From the NCBI RefSeq assembly GCF_009764265.1, contig NZ_RWIR01000026.1, positions 62,001 through 126,000 on the forward strand: 64,000 nucleotides of DNA. The letters run 5' to 3'. Below the pieces are notes generated by a model. It saw only the letters and a list, made by a program, of their open reading frames with translations. It was not told the origin of the DNA and did not search any database. Positions 53,126-62,590 of this stretch are shown piece by piece (positions within the stretch are counted from its first letter, which is position 1; each line of letters opens with the position of its first letter). The translations under genes were made by a program, and so were the position numbers. This DNA comes from Pseudomonas sp. PB101 (GTDB lineage Bacteria; Pseudomonadota; Gammaproteobacteria; Pseudomonadales; Pseudomonadaceae).

Positions 53126-53227
53126 CTGTAGGAGCGAGCCTGCTCGCGAAAAACCTGAGGACGCCGCGGGGCGTCAGAAATCCCGCGTCATCGTTGGCCT
53201 CCATCGCGAGCGAGCTCGCTCCTACAG
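53126..53227. repeat. Inverted REP pair (GTAGGAGCGA class)
   Basis: CTGTAGGAGCGAGCCTGCTCGCGA and its reverse complement lie 50 bp apart, between the divergent response regulator and msrB. A short palindrome (GGACGCCGCGGGGCGTC) lies in the centre. Confidence 0.87.
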
Positions 53228-53362
53228 TAGTGGCATGCGCATTGTGCGGGTTTTTCGGCGCCCGAGTTATCACGAATTGTTTAACTTCCCGTGAGGATTT
53301 GGCGATCACCCAAAGCCTAGGCTGTGTTCCATGAAACACCCCTGGATTTTTGGGAGGCGAGC

Positions 53363-53881
53363 ATGTTTTCACGACGGCAATTTCTCGTAGCAGGCGGCGG
53401 GCTTGGGGTTGCAGCCCTGGCGATCGGCCTGTTGCCAAAGTTTTCCACAGGCACCGCATTGATCAACGAGGCCAGTGCGGCCGAGGCGTTCGAAGTGACC
53501 CACAGCGACAGCGAATGGCACGCGATCCTGAGCGACGAGCAGTACGACATCCTTCGCGAAGAGGGCACCGAACGGGCCTACAGCAGCCCGCTGAACAACG
53601 AGCACCGCGACGGCACTTTTGCCTGTGCCGGTTGTGACCTGCCGCTGTTTTCTTCTGCCACCAAGTTCGACAGCCGCACCGGCTGGCCGAGTTTCTGGGC
53701 ACCGTTGGACAAGGCCGTGGCCACCCGTCAGGACCGTGCGTTCGGCATGGTCCGCGAGGAAGTTCACTGCCGGCGCTGCGGCGGGCATCTGGGCCATGTC
53801 TTCGATGACGGCCCGAAACCCACTGGCCTGCGTTACTGCATGAACGGTTTGGCGATGAAGTTCGTGCCACGGACCGTCTGA
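53363..53881 (+). CDS. msrB: Exported peptide-methionine (R)-S-oxide reductase
   Basis: The 172-residue MsrB reduces R-methionine sulfoxide. Zinc cysteines C88/C91 and C136/C139 and catalytic C159 (RYCMN) are present. The N-terminus MFSRRQFLVAGGG is a twin-arginine signal (about 1-40), so the enzyme should act in the periplasm. GGGAGG precedes the start. msrA follows 34 bp later with its own export signal. Confidence 0.9.
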   Translation: MFSRRQFLVAGGGLGVAALAIGLLPKFSTGTALINEASAAEAFEVTHSDSEWHAILSDEQYDILREEGTERAYSSPLNNEHRDGTFACAGCDLPLFSSATKFDSRTGWPSFWAPLDKAVATRQDRAFGMVREEVHCRRCGGHLGHVFDDGPKPTGLRYCMNGLAMKFVPRTV

Positions 53882-53915
53882 TTTTTGCCCCTTGGATTAT
53901 TCAGGAGTGCCCTGC

Positions 53916-54617
53916 ATGAAAACCCTGTTCACCTGGCGCCGTACGCTGTTGGCAATCGCCGCCGTTGGCGTGATTGGCCAATGCTCTGCGTTCTCTTTTG
54001 GTGGGGCCGAAGAGGCCGTGATAATTGCGCCGCCGACCCTTGATGAAACCACTCAGGCCCGCAGCGAAACGGCCGTGTTTGCCGGCGGTTGTTTCTGGGG
54101 CGTGCAAGGGGTGTTTCAGCACGTCAAAGGCGTGCAGGACGCAGTGTCCGGTTACGCCGGTGGTGCGGCCGGCACGGCGCAATACGAGCGTGTCAGCAAT
54201 GGCAATACCGGGCATGCGGAGGCTGTCGAAGTCACATTCGATCCGACCCAGGTCAGTTACGGCACCTTGCTGCAAATCTACTTTTCAGTGGCACACAACC
54301 CGACCGAACTCAACCGCCAGGGACCGGACACTGGCACGCAATATCGCTCGGCGTTGTTCACCAAAAGCCCTCAGCAGCAAAAAGTCGCCGAAGCCTACAT
54401 AGCTCAGCTTGATGCCGCCAAGTCGTTCAGCAAACCGATCGTGACCAAACTGGAAAGCTTCAACGGCTTCTACCCGGCGGAGGATGAGCATCAAGACTTT
54501 CTGACCGAACATCCAACCTATCCGTACATCGTCATCAATGACCTGCCGAAAGTGGCGCAGCTCAAACAGCTGTATCCGGACCGTTATCAGGAAAAACCGG
54601 TGCTGGTGAAGGATTAA
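53916..54617 (+). CDS. msrA: Exported peptide-methionine (S)-S-oxide reductase
   Basis: The 233-residue MsrA has the catalytic motif GGCFWG (C59), GYAGG and the HAEAVEV region. An N-terminal helix (MKTLFTWRRTLLAIAAVGVIG) is a signal peptide or anchor, so it should work outside the cytoplasm beside MsrB. CAGGAGTGCCCTGC supplies the ribosome site at 53916. It reduces S-methionine sulfoxide. The electron donor is not encoded here. Confidence 0.92.
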   Translation: MKTLFTWRRTLLAIAAVGVIGQCSAFSFGGAEEAVIIAPPTLDETTQARSETAVFAGGCFWGVQGVFQHVKGVQDAVSGYAGGAAGTAQYERVSNGNTGHAEAVEVTFDPTQVSYGTLLQIYFSVAHNPTELNRQGPDTGTQYRSALFTKSPQQQKVAEAYIAQLDAAKSFSKPIVTKLESFNGFYPAEDEHQDFLTEHPTYPYIVINDLPKVAQLKQLYPDRYQEKPVLVKD

Positions 54618-55519
54618 TGCTTGCCCCACCGTTGTACGGCAAAGTCGACGAAACGACGCAATTTCGGCAGGCGATAGCGGTCCTGGGCATAGACCAGATG
54701 CATCGGCCGGCTGGGCGGGCAGTAATCGTGCATCAACGCTACCAGTTTTCCCTGGCGCAGATCCTCTTCGACCAGCGCGTCGGGCATCATCACGATGCCC
54801 ATGCCGGTACGCGCCGCTTGATGCAGGCCGGCCGAACTGTTGATCAGCATCGGCCCGCCGACCCCCACGCTGACCTCGCCATCGGGACCGGCCAGGCGCC
54901 ATTCCTTCTGCACCGATTGCCAGTCATCGCCGGCCGGATAGGCAAAGGACAGGCAGTCGTGGTGTCGCAGGTCTTCAGGCGTTTGCGGCGTGCCGCGCCG
55001 GGCCAGGTATTGCGGTGACGCGCACATGGTCAGGGTGTAGTCGATCAGCGGACGGGCGATCAGGTTGGAGGGCTCGAGTGCGCCTAGGCGAAACGCCACA
55101 TCGAGACCGTTTTCCAGCAAATCCGGACGCCGGTTGGTCAGCACCACGTCGAGCTTCACCCGCGGGTGTTGCAGGCTGAATTCACTCAGTGCCGGCGCCA
55201 GGCGCTCGGTGCCGAAGGTCAAGGGGGCGGTGATGCGCAAGATGCCGCTCGGTTCGTCCAGCGCCTGTTCGGCCAGGCGCTCGGAATCGGCCACCAACCC
55301 CAACACTTCGAGACAGCGCTGGTAATACGCGGTGCCGAATTCGGTGAGCCGCTGGCGCCGTGTCGTGCGGTTGAGCAGGCGCACACCCAGCCGCTGCTCC
55401 AGGGCCTTGAGGTGATTGCCGACCATGGTCGTGGACATTTCGCACTGCAAAGCGGCGGCGGTCATGCTGCCGGTTTCCACCACTTTGACGTAGACGGTCA
55501 TTGCCTGGAACAGATCCAT
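54614..55519 (-). CDS. LysR family regulator
   Basis: The 301-residue protein has an HTH in MTVYVKVVETGSMTAAALQCEMSTTMVGNHLKALEQRLG and a CrgA-type effector domain. The HTH starts at MDLFQAM (55519). It ends 4 bp inside the msrA stop on the other strand and is divergent from the argD-like gene (102 bp), its likely target. Confidence 0.88.
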   Translation of the reverse strand: MDLFQAMTVYVKVVETGSMTAAALQCEMSTTMVGNHLKALEQRLGVRLLNRTTRRQRLTEFGTAYYQRCLEVLGLVADSERLAEQALDEPSGILRITAPLTFGTERLAPALSEFSLQHPRVKLDVVLTNRRPDLLENGLDVAFRLGALEPSNLIARPLIDYTLTMCASPQYLARRGTPQTPEDLRHHDCLSFAYPAGDDWQSVQKEWRLAGPDGEVSVGVGGPMLINSSAGLHQAARTGMGIVMMPDALVEEDLRQGKLVALMHDYCPPSRPMHLVYAQDRYRLPKLRRFVDFAVQRWGKH

Positions 55520-55621
55520 TATCAAGCCCAGCTTTTAAATGATTGAAGTTTTACAGCGTTTATCCAGCTTCGGTGGCTAACCATACTGCAAAAACACCGA
55601 CCCCTGCTGGAGCTTGATGTC

Positions 55622-56797
55622 ATGACCGCCGCCTGCCTGATGAGCACTTACCAACCCCTGGCCTTGAGTTTCAACAAGGGCCTGGGCACTCGCCTGTGGG
55701 ATCAGGCCGGTCGCGAATACCTGGATGCGGTTGCCGGTGTGGCGGTGACCAACGTCGGCCACTCCCACCCGAAAATCGTTGCTGCAATTACTGAGCAAGC
55801 CGGGTTGCTGCTGCACACGTCGAACCTCTACAGCATCGACTGGCAACTACGGCTGGCGCAGAAGCTGACGCGGCTGGCGGGCATGGACCGGGCGTTTTTC
55901 AACAACTCCGGGGCCGAAGCCAACGAAACCGCACTGAAAATCGCCCGGCTGCATGGCTGGCACAAAGGCATCGAGCAGCCGCTGGTGGTGGTCATGGAGA
56001 ACGCATTCCATGGCCGCACCCTCGGCACCTTGTCGGCCAGCGATGGCCCGGCGGTTCGCCTGGGTTTCAACAAACTGCCGGGGGATTTCGTCAAGGTGCC
56101 GTTCGGCGACCTCGACGCGCTGGACAAGGTGCAGCAGGCCCACGGTTCACGGATCGTGGCGATCCTGATGGAGCCGATCCAGGGCGAAAGCGGCGTGCAA
56201 CTGGCGCCACCGGGCTATCTCAAGGCCGTGCGCGAACTGTGCAACCGGCGCTCATGGTTGTTGATGCTCGATGAAATCCAGACCGGCATCGGCCGCACCG
56301 GCCAGTGGTTCGCCTTCCAGCACGAAGGCATCGTCCCGGACGTCATGACCCTGGCCAAGGGCCTGGGCAACGGCGTGCCGATTGGCGCGTGCCTGGCCCG
56401 TGGCAAGGCGGCCGAACTCTTCACGCCGGGCAGCCACGGCAGCACCTTCGGCGGTAATCCGCTGGCCTGCCGGGTCGGATGCACCGTGCTGGAGATCGTT
56501 GAAGAACAAGGGCTGCTGCAAAACGCCCGGCTCCAGGGGGCGCGCCTGCTCGACAGACTGCACGCAGAATTGGCGGGCAATCCGAATGTCCTCGCGATCC
56601 GGGGGCAGGGCTTGATGATCGGCATCGAACTCAAGCAATCGATCCGCGATTTGAGCCTGATCGCCGCAAGGGATCATGGTTTGCTGATCAACGTCACGCG
56701 GGGCAAAACCATTCGCCTGCTACCGCCGCTGACGCTTGATGAGCGGGAGGTGGAGATGATTGTCAGGGGGGTGAGCAGTGTGGTGAAAGTGGGCTGA
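55622..56797 (+). CDS. argD: Acetylornithine/succinylornithine-type aminotransferase
   Basis: The 391-residue class III aminotransferase transfers the delta-amino group between N-acetylornithine and 2-oxoglutarate. [37 protein letters not shown] and the PLP lysine in [11 protein letters not shown] are present. Length fits ArgD. Pseudomonas carries several paralogues (ArgD, AruC), so the exact acyl substrate is uncertain. It is divergent from a LysR gene. Confidence 0.82.
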   Translation: MTAACLMSTYQPLALSFNKGLGTRLWDQAGREYLDAVAGVAVTNVGHSHPKIVAAITEQAGLLLHTSNLYSIDWQLRLAQKLTRLAGMDRAFFNNSGAEANETALKIARLHGWHKGIEQPLVVVMENAFHGRTLGTLSASDGPAVRLGFNKLPGDFVKVPFGDLDALDKVQQAHGSRIVAILMEPIQGESGVQLAPPGYLKAVRELCNRRSWLLMLDEIQTGIGRTGQWFAFQHEGIVPDVMTLAKGLGNGVPIGACLARGKAAELFTPGSHGSTFGGNPLACRVGCTVLEIVEEQGLLQNARLQGARLLDRLHAELAGNPNVLAIRGQGLMIGIELKQSIRDLSLIAARDHGLLINVTRGKTIRLLPPLTLDEREVEMIVRGVSSVVKVG

Positions 56798-56805
56798 AGT
56801 TCGGA

Positions 56806-57060
56806 TCAGTAATGGTATCTGCACATCACAACGCGTATTTCGCCGTCTTCAACGGTGTAGACCAGACGATGTTCAGCCGTAATCCGGCGTGACCAGAATC
56901 CGCTCAAGTTATGTTTGAGCGGTTCGGGTTTTCCCAGACCGTCGAAAGGCTCGCGCTGGATAGCTTTGATCAGCAGGTTGATACGTTTGAGCCCTGCCTT
57001 ATCGTTCTGCTGGAACCAGAGATAATCGTCCCAGGCTTCAGGGGTGAACTCGATATTCAT
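56806..57060 (-). CDS. yoeB: YoeB-type mRNA interferase toxin
   Basis: The 84-residue toxin has the same length as E. coli YoeB, with all catalytic residues: E46 (GKPE), R65 (AEHR), H83 and Y84 (CRYHY at the end). YoeB cuts mRNA in the ribosomal A site. It overlaps the antitoxin by 4 bp and is translated after it. Confidence 0.92.
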   Translation of the reverse strand: MNIEFTPEAWDDYLWFQQNDKAGLKRINLLIKAIQREPFDGLGKPEPLKHNLSGFWSRRITAEHRLVYTVEDGEIRVVMCRYHY

Positions 57061-57311
57061 TCTTCAATCAGTTGCCTGGTTTTGGTTTTGCCTGCTCGCA
57101 GGTTACCGATTGACTTGATCAGGCGTTCAGCGTTGGCTGGGGAGCGCAGCAGATAGGCTGTCTCTTCGAGAGCGTTGTATTCGGCCAATGACATCATCAC
57201 TACCGGCTCGCCTTTCTGACGGGTTACCAGTAGCGGGGCGCGATCCTCATTCACCCGGTCCATGGTTTGCGCCAGATGTGCCCGTGCGTTGGTGTAGTTG
57301 ATGGTTTCCAT
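57057..57311 (-). CDS. yefM: YefM-type antitoxin
   Basis: The 84-residue antitoxin begins METINYTNARAHLAQTMDRVNEDRAPLLVTRQKGE, the Phd/YefM DNA-binding fold. The C-terminal part (YLLRSPANAERLIKSI) binds and neutralises YoeB. GAGGA is 7 bp upstream of the ATG at 57311. With YoeB it should repress its own promoter. Confidence 0.92.
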   Translation of the reverse strand: METINYTNARAHLAQTMDRVNEDRAPLLVTRQKGEPVVMMSLAEYNALEETAYLLRSPANAERLIKSIGNLRAGKTKTRQLIEE

Positions 57312-57338
57312 GTGATTGTCCTCGCTTGATGCAGAGAA

Positions 57339-57356
57339 CGTACAGAAATGAGTACA
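57339..57356 (-). promoter_or_regulatory. Candidate YefM-YoeB operator
   Basis: Two imperfect TGTACA-type hexamers (CGTACA at 57339-57344 and AGTACA at 57351-57356) have centres 12 bp apart. E. coli yefM-yoeB has paired TGTACA palindromes in the same position. Confidence 0.5.
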
Positions 57357-57520
57357 TGTTGGCAAGGCGATACCTACGAGTGGCTGTTACGGGGAAAGTG
57401 CATCCACGTTTGTATTCAGTATCGCCGAATGTTCCCCAGGACGTTTCCGTGACAGATGTAATCCCGTTCTGAGCTACATGCCATCCATAAGGGGTTGTGT
57501 CTGACCACAGCTTCGAAACC

Positions 57521-58048
57521 TTACGAGTGATGAACCAGCACCGCGGTTTCCTCCCGACCTACCAACCGGATTTTCGTACCGCGAAACTCTTTGAACAACC
57601 GTTGATGCGCCGCAAATCCACTTGAGTCATCCCGCACGCGATAGCTGCCCGCCCACTCCAGCATTGCCACCAACCGTTCATCATCCTGTGTTTCCCGTCG
57701 ACGAATGTTGGCGACGCACTCCACGTCATCAATACACAACCAGATCAACGCCGTGGCGCGGTGGAGGAGTTCGCTGACGATCCAGCCGTAAACCCCTTCG
57801 ATCACCCAGCGCTCTTCATCGGCTGCGATCCGCGCCATGGCCAATGCCTGTGGGCGGGGGCGGGCGATGCTGTGCGGGTCCGACAACCAATGAACAGAAT
57901 CCAGATCGATCCATGGCACTTGCAGGTGGCCGGCCAGTCTTTCGGCCAGCCAGCTCTTGCCGGCCCCGGAATTACCGATGATCAGGGTCCGGGTCAGATC
58001 CGGTTCGTGTGCGCTTGGAGATTTCATCTTCATTCGCTGGAGTCCCAT
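57521..58048 (-). CDS. Small P-loop nucleotide-binding protein (FlaR/adenylate-kinase-like)
   Basis: The 175-residue protein has Walker A GNSGAGKS (about 25-32) and WIDLDSVHW. EGVYGWIVSELLHRATALIWL is a Walker B-like strand. It resembles the small kinases annotated as topology modulation protein or shikimate/adenylate-kinase-like. Its role is unknown. The start is uncertain: 58033 or 58027 are possible. Confidence 0.72.
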   Translation of the reverse strand: MGLQRMKMKSPSAHEPDLTRTLIIGNSGAGKSWLAERLAGHLQVPWIDLDSVHWLSDPHSIARPRPQALAMARIAADEERWVIEGVYGWIVSELLHRATALIWLCIDDVECVANIRRRETQDDERLVAMLEWAGSYRVRDDSSGFAAHQRLFKEFRGTKIRLVGREETAVLVHHS

Positions 58049-58099
58049 CGGGAGAACCCGCAGAATCGATGCTCACTCAAGGGAAAGGAGCTCCATCAG

Positions 58100-59188
58100 G
58101 TGTGGATTCCAATTGCGTTACTCATGACGTTGGGCACGGTTTCAGGCGTAAATGCTGCAACGCAAGCACCGGACATTGCCGGGCATTACACATTGCAGGC
58201 CAGGGAAATCGGCTCGAAGCTGGTGCTGGAACCTGACAACACCTTTGAGGCCTACATCGAGTACGCCGGTGCCGAAGGTTCCGCCAAAGGTCACTGGAAG
58301 CAGGTCGACAATACCCTGACCCTGACCAGTGACGCCGTCGAACCGCCCGCTGAAAACCTGCTGTTCAATCTCAGTCGTACCCACAGTCTGGCAGACCTGC
58401 AAGACACCCATCAGCCCGATGGCGGCGACACGTTCAGGCAGGCGCAAGACAACTATGTGCTGAACCTGCGTTACGCCCGCTCCAGCCCCGTGCCGAGCAT
58501 CGCCCCGGTGATGGTGACGTTCGAGTTCAAACAGGGGCCGGCCACCCAACTGTTGTGGAACAACGCGGTGGGTCGACAGCTCTATGTGCCCTACACCGAA
58601 CAACGACCCCTGACCCGGATCGGTTTGCAAGGCAGCCCCGATCAAGCGCCACAATGGTTTGCCATCGCCCCGCAGACACGCACCCTGTCCTTGAGCTGGA
58701 AGGTCGATCGCACGACGGGTCAAATGACTTACGACAAACCGGATGAGCTTGGCCTGGCACAGTCGCAACAGTTGTTTCGCAACGCCCGCAAAGCGCTGGC
58801 GCAGATTGATCACAACTACATCCTTACGCTGCTCTATGGCGTGACTGCCCAACCGCCGGCGATCAAGCCTGTGGATATCTATTGGTCGTTCGACGACGGT
58901 TCGCAGCAACACCAGCGCTGGACCGATTCACGGCAAGCGCAATTGCTGCTGCCGGCACCTGCGGGCAAGACCCTGAAAAAAATCGGGGTGAAGTCGAGCG
59001 CTGATCAGAGCCCGCAATGGTTCGATGTCGCGGCGCACAGCCGGGCAATCGACATGATGTGGGACGAACGCGTCAACCCCGATCAGATGCGCGATTTGTC
59101 CGAGGTCTTCAAAACCCTGGAACTGGAAGTGAAGGGTGATTGCCTGTCAGTGGACCTGGGCAATGGCCTGGCGTGTTATCGCCAATAG
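58100..59188 (+). CDS. Exported protein with internal duplication, function unknown
   Basis: The 362-residue protein has a GTG start with AAAGGAG 9 bp upstream and a signal peptide (about 1-19). An N-terminal domain with AGHYTLQAREIGSKLVLEPD is followed by two related repeats. NYVLNLRYAR (118-127) matches NYILTLLYGV (239-248), and DQAPQWF (181-187) matches DQSPQWF (302-308), all offset by 121 residues. Two C-terminal cysteines (C348, C359) may pair. I do not recognise the family. It is convergent with the PhoD-like gene, 2 bp apart. Confidence 0.7.
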   Translation: MWIPIALLMTLGTVSGVNAATQAPDIAGHYTLQAREIGSKLVLEPDNTFEAYIEYAGAEGSAKGHWKQVDNTLTLTSDAVEPPAENLLFNLSRTHSLADLQDTHQPDGGDTFRQAQDNYVLNLRYARSSPVPSIAPVMVTFEFKQGPATQLLWNNAVGRQLYVPYTEQRPLTRIGLQGSPDQAPQWFAIAPQTRTLSLSWKVDRTTGQMTYDKPDELGLAQSQQLFRNARKALAQIDHNYILTLLYGVTAQPPAIKPVDIYWSFDDGSQQHQRWTDSRQAQLLLPAPAGKTLKKIGVKSSADQSPQWFDVAAHSRAIDMMWDERVNPDQMRDLSEVFKTLELEVKGDCLSVDLGNGLACYRQ

Positions 59189-59190
59189 CT

Positions 59191-61107
59191 TCAGTCATTG
59201 TGCTCGGGTGCAATCATCCGGGTCTTCGGTGCGCCGTTCGAGTTGTGCTGATAGATGGTTTGCGGCTGCCCCAGCTCATTGAAAAACACCTGGCCGATGC
59301 CTGCCGAGTTCCATAGCCGCTCACCGGCCTCGGCGTGTTCGGGCACGTGGGGCACGATGCGCATGCGTCGCCGCTTGGTCAGCCAGTTCAGCGGCGAGCG
59401 TGGCGAGTACAGCCAGCGGTTGAGGCGGTCGAACCATTCAAGCAGGGCAGGCGGAAACTCGTTCTTGATGCCGCTGCTGGTGATCTGCCAGATGCGTGGT
59501 CCGGCTTTGCGGTGGCGGATCAGCACTTCGTAGACGAAGGAATAGTGCACATCGCCCGACAGCACCACGTAGTTACCCGGCGTGCGCGAGTGGCGGAAAA
59601 TGTTCAGGATCACCTGCGCCGCACCGCGATGGGCCATCCAGTTTTCCGCGTCCACCAGCAGTGGATAACCGCACCAACTGAATACCCGCTGCACGGTTTC
59701 GATCAGTTTGACGCCGAAGATCGGCGCCGGCGAAACGATGATCGCGCTGGGGTGGTCCAGCAGTTCCTGTTGCAGTTCGCTGAGGGCTTCCCAGTCGAGC
59801 AGGCCGGAAGGCTGCTTGAGGTTCATCTCGCTGCGCCAGCGCCGGGTGCGGGTGTCGATCACCACCATGGCCGGGGTGGTCGGCAATACGTAATGCCAGT
59901 GCTGGAACTTCAGCAGATCATCGATCAAGTCATCCTGAACCGTGCTGTCGAGGTGACTCTGGTGTGTGCTGGCGCTCAACGCGCCGGCCTTTTCCAGCAC
60001 TGCACCGAACGCATCCGGGTTGTTGCCCCAGCCCTGGCACAGCATGTACGCCAACAGTGCGTTGCCGATGATGCGTCGGGAGAACGGATGGCCGTAGGCG
60101 GTTTCCTCCCATTGCGCACTAAGGTTCCAGTCATCGGTGATGTCGTGGTCGTCGAAAATCATCAGCGTCGGCAGATGCGCCAGTGCCCGCGCGACATTGC
60201 CAAGGCCCGCCTTGAAGGCATCGATGCGCGTCTGTTCAAGGGTGTAGCGCTTGAGCCGTTCCGGCGTCAGCGCTGGTGCCTGGGGCGCGATCAGGGTCCA
60301 GGGCATTGGCGACCAGACCAACAAGTACATGGCCATGACTTCGGCGAAGGTCACCAGGTGGTTGTCGGCACTGCTGCTGGTGAAAATCGGCTTGCGCGCA
60401 CCGCCGAAAAACCGTTCGCGCAGGGTTTCATTGCTTTGCAGCGCCGGCAGCAGATCGGCCCGGTGGTAGTAGCTGGCCGGATGCTCGTAGAGCCTGGCGC
60501 CGTCGCTGACCACAGCGCCTTCGAGGTGCTCACCGAACAGGCCCAGACGCTCGATCAAGGCGTGAACCGCGCGCAACATCGGCCCTGCGACGTCGTCGGC
60601 GTAGACCTGATCGCCGGTCATCATCAGCAGTGCCGGGCGGTCTTTGGCGGCGTGTTCCTGCGCCAGCAACCGGTCGACGCACAGCAAGCCGTCGGCCGCC
60701 GGGTGATGCGGCTTGCGGCAGGAGCCGTGCAGTAACTGATCGACCCGTGCACGCAGGACGAAGTTCGGGCAGCGGGCAGCGCCGTACAGCAAGTGCGGCG
60801 CCCAATCCGCGATGCCTGCCCCTTCAATCAACACGTCGTATTCGATCAATTCGTCGCAGGGCAGGGCGCTATCGAGTTGCACATCGATCAAGTGCACAAA
60901 GGCATGAGCCCCCGCGGCAATCACCGTACATTGCCCGGCATCGAGACGGATATTGCCGACGCCCTGCAAGCGCAGGGTCAGCGCCAGCGCCCGGGAACCC
61001 ACCAGCCACAGCACCAGCCGCGTGGGCTCCAGGCGCCGCAGCAGTGGGCCGGCCAGGACTGGCGGCAGGGATTGGTGATAATCGGGCAGTGGCAGTGTTT
61101 CGGACAT
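59191..61107 (-). CDS. PhoD-like metallophosphatase
   Basis: The 638-residue protein has the PhoD-type metal motifs MMTGDQVYADD (near 163-173), FDDHDITDDW (near 317-326) and LSGDVHYSF (near 517-525). Unlike PhoD it lacks a Tat or Sec signal, so it is probably cytoplasmic. Such proteins are phosphatases or phosphodiesterases. Its substrate is unknown. Confidence 0.82.
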   Translation of the reverse strand: MSETLPLPDYHQSLPPVLAGPLLRRLEPTRLVLWLVGSRALALTLRLQGVGNIRLDAGQCTVIAAGAHAFVHLIDVQLDSALPCDELIEYDVLIEGAGIADWAPHLLYGAARCPNFVLRARVDQLLHGSCRKPHHPAADGLLCVDRLLAQEHAAKDRPALLMMTGDQVYADDVAGPMLRAVHALIERLGLFGEHLEGAVVSDGARLYEHPASYYHRADLLPALQSNETLRERFFGGARKPIFTSSSADNHLVTFAEVMAMYLLVWSPMPWTLIAPQAPALTPERLKRYTLEQTRIDAFKAGLGNVARALAHLPTLMIFDDHDITDDWNLSAQWEETAYGHPFSRRIIGNALLAYMLCQGWGNNPDAFGAVLEKAGALSASTHQSHLDSTVQDDLIDDLLKFQHWHYVLPTTPAMVVIDTRTRRWRSEMNLKQPSGLLDWEALSELQQELLDHPSAIIVSPAPIFGVKLIETVQRVFSWCGYPLLVDAENWMAHRGAAQVILNIFRHSRTPGNYVVLSGDVHYSFVYEVLIRHRKAGPRIWQITSSGIKNEFPPALLEWFDRLNRWLYSPRSPLNWLTKRRRMRIVPHVPEHAEAGERLWNSAGIGQVFFNELGQPQTIYQHNSNGAPKTRMIAPEHND

Positions 61108-61225
61108 CCGCGGTCAAGGCTCTTGGGGCATCGAGGCGGGCGATGATAGCGCAGGTGGCGGCGAGACAGGCTAGAGTGACTCTGCCGCGCCGTGTGTCGG
61201 CAATTTCAGTCGGAGAAAGGCACCC

Positions 61226-61489
61226 ATGTACAAGATTATCCTGCCGGCATTGGCCGTTTTACTCCTCGTCCAATCCCCGGCCCATGCCATCAATGACAAG
61301 TACCGCAAGCAACTGGAGAAGTCCGGTTGCACCCAGGTGAGCGAGTCGCAGGGCTGCGATATCCACAAGTCCAAGGCGGAAAACGCCAAGGCCGGGTTCA
61401 GCAACCCGCCGGCACCGGACGCGACCGGGAACAATCAGGAAAAGGCCCCGGACAGCCAGCAAGGAGCAACCCCGCCTGTCACCAAATGA
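61226..61489 (+). CDS. Small exported protein of unknown function
   Basis: The 87-residue product has a signal peptide (about 1-21, ending PAHA). The mature part is short and hydrophilic with two cysteines (SGCTQVSESQGCD), then a Pro/Asn/Gln-rich tail likely to be disordered. CGGAGAAAGG precedes the start. No known domain. Confidence 0.65.
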   Translation: MYKIILPALAVLLLVQSPAHAINDKYRKQLEKSGCTQVSESQGCDIHKSKAENAKAGFSNPPAPDATGNNQEKAPDSQQGATPPVTK

Positions 61490-61596
61490 AAAGCCATTGT
61501 CGTCTGATGAGAAGCGTCCCGACAGGCCTCGTCCTACAGTCCAATCAGCGCAATTCGATGCAACACGCCCATATTGCAGATTGGAGAATAAGAAAA

Positions 61597-62577
61597 ATGG
61601 CCAAAGCCGTACGCTTTTACGAAACCGGTGGTCCCGAAGTTCTACGTTATGAGGACGTCGAAGTCGGCGAACCCGGTCCGGGTCAGGTTCGGCTTCGTCA
61701 TGTGGCAGTCGGCCTGAACTATGCCGACACCTATTTCCGCAACGGCACCTACCCGATTCCGATGCCCAACGGCATGGGTGTCGAGGCCTCTGGCGTCGTC
61801 CAGGCTGTGGGTGAAGGGGTCACCAACGTCGAGGTCGGTGATCGCGTCACCTACACCGGTTTTCTCAACACCCTCGGCGCCTACAGCACCGAGCGCCTGA
61901 TCGCGGCCGCGCCGCTGATCAAGCTGCCGGAAACCATCAGCTTCGAGACTGCTGCGGCGATGACCATGCGCGGCTTGACGTCTTCGTACCTGATGCGCCG
62001 CATCTACGACTTCAAACCGGGTGACAGCATCCTGCTGCACGCCGCCGCTGGCGGTGTCGGCCTGATCGTTTCGCAGTGGGCCAAGCTGTTGGGCCTGAAC
62101 GTGATCGGCACGGTGTCGACCGAGCAAAAGGCGGAAATCGCCCGGGCTCACGGTTGCGACCATACGATCAACTACAGCCATGAAGACGTCGCCGCTCGCG
62201 TTCGCGAACTGACCGATGGCGTGGGCGTCAACGTGGTGTTCGACAGCGTTGGCAAGAACACCTTCATGGGTTCGCTGGATTCGTTGAAGCCCCGTGGCCT
62301 GATGGTCTGCGTCGGCACCGCATCCGGACCGATCCCGGCGTTCGATCCGGTGATGCTGGCAATGAAAGGTTCGCTGTACCTGACCCGTCCGGCCCTGGCC
62401 AACTACATCAGCGACCCGGCCGAAAAAGCCGCGCTGGCCGGTGAGTTGTTCGACCACGTCGGCAGCGGCCGGATCAAGATCGAGATCAACCAGCACTACG
62501 CCTTGCAGGACGCGGTGCAGGCCCATCGCGACCTTGAGTCACGCAAGACCACCGGCTCGTCGATTTTCGTCATTTAA
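61597..62577 (+). CDS. NADPH:quinone oxidoreductase (zinc-free MDR family)
   Basis: The 326-residue protein begins AKAVRFYETGGPEVL and has the nucleotide motif AAAGGVGLIVSQWAK (near 147-161). It matches QOR/zeta-crystallin enzymes that reduce quinones with NADPH. TTGGAG lies upstream of the ATG at 61597. The TauD-type gene follows after 13 bp, so they may be cotranscribed. Confidence 0.87.
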   Translation: MAKAVRFYETGGPEVLRYEDVEVGEPGPGQVRLRHVAVGLNYADTYFRNGTYPIPMPNGMGVEASGVVQAVGEGVTNVEVGDRVTYTGFLNTLGAYSTERLIAAAPLIKLPETISFETAAAMTMRGLTSSYLMRRIYDFKPGDSILLHAAAGGVGLIVSQWAKLLGLNVIGTVSTEQKAEIARAHGCDHTINYSHEDVAARVRELTDGVGVNVVFDSVGKNTFMGSLDSLKPRGLMVCVGTASGPIPAFDPVMLAMKGSLYLTRPALANYISDPAEKAALAGELFDHVGSGRIKIEINQHYALQDAVQAHRDLESRKTTGSSIFVI

Positions 62578-62590
62578 GGAGCGACCAGCC

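Noticed and set aside
57761..58099. N-terminal extension of the exported repeat protein
   Set aside because: It runs antisense through the P-loop gene. A signal peptide and AAAGGAG at 58084-58090 point to the GTG at 58100.
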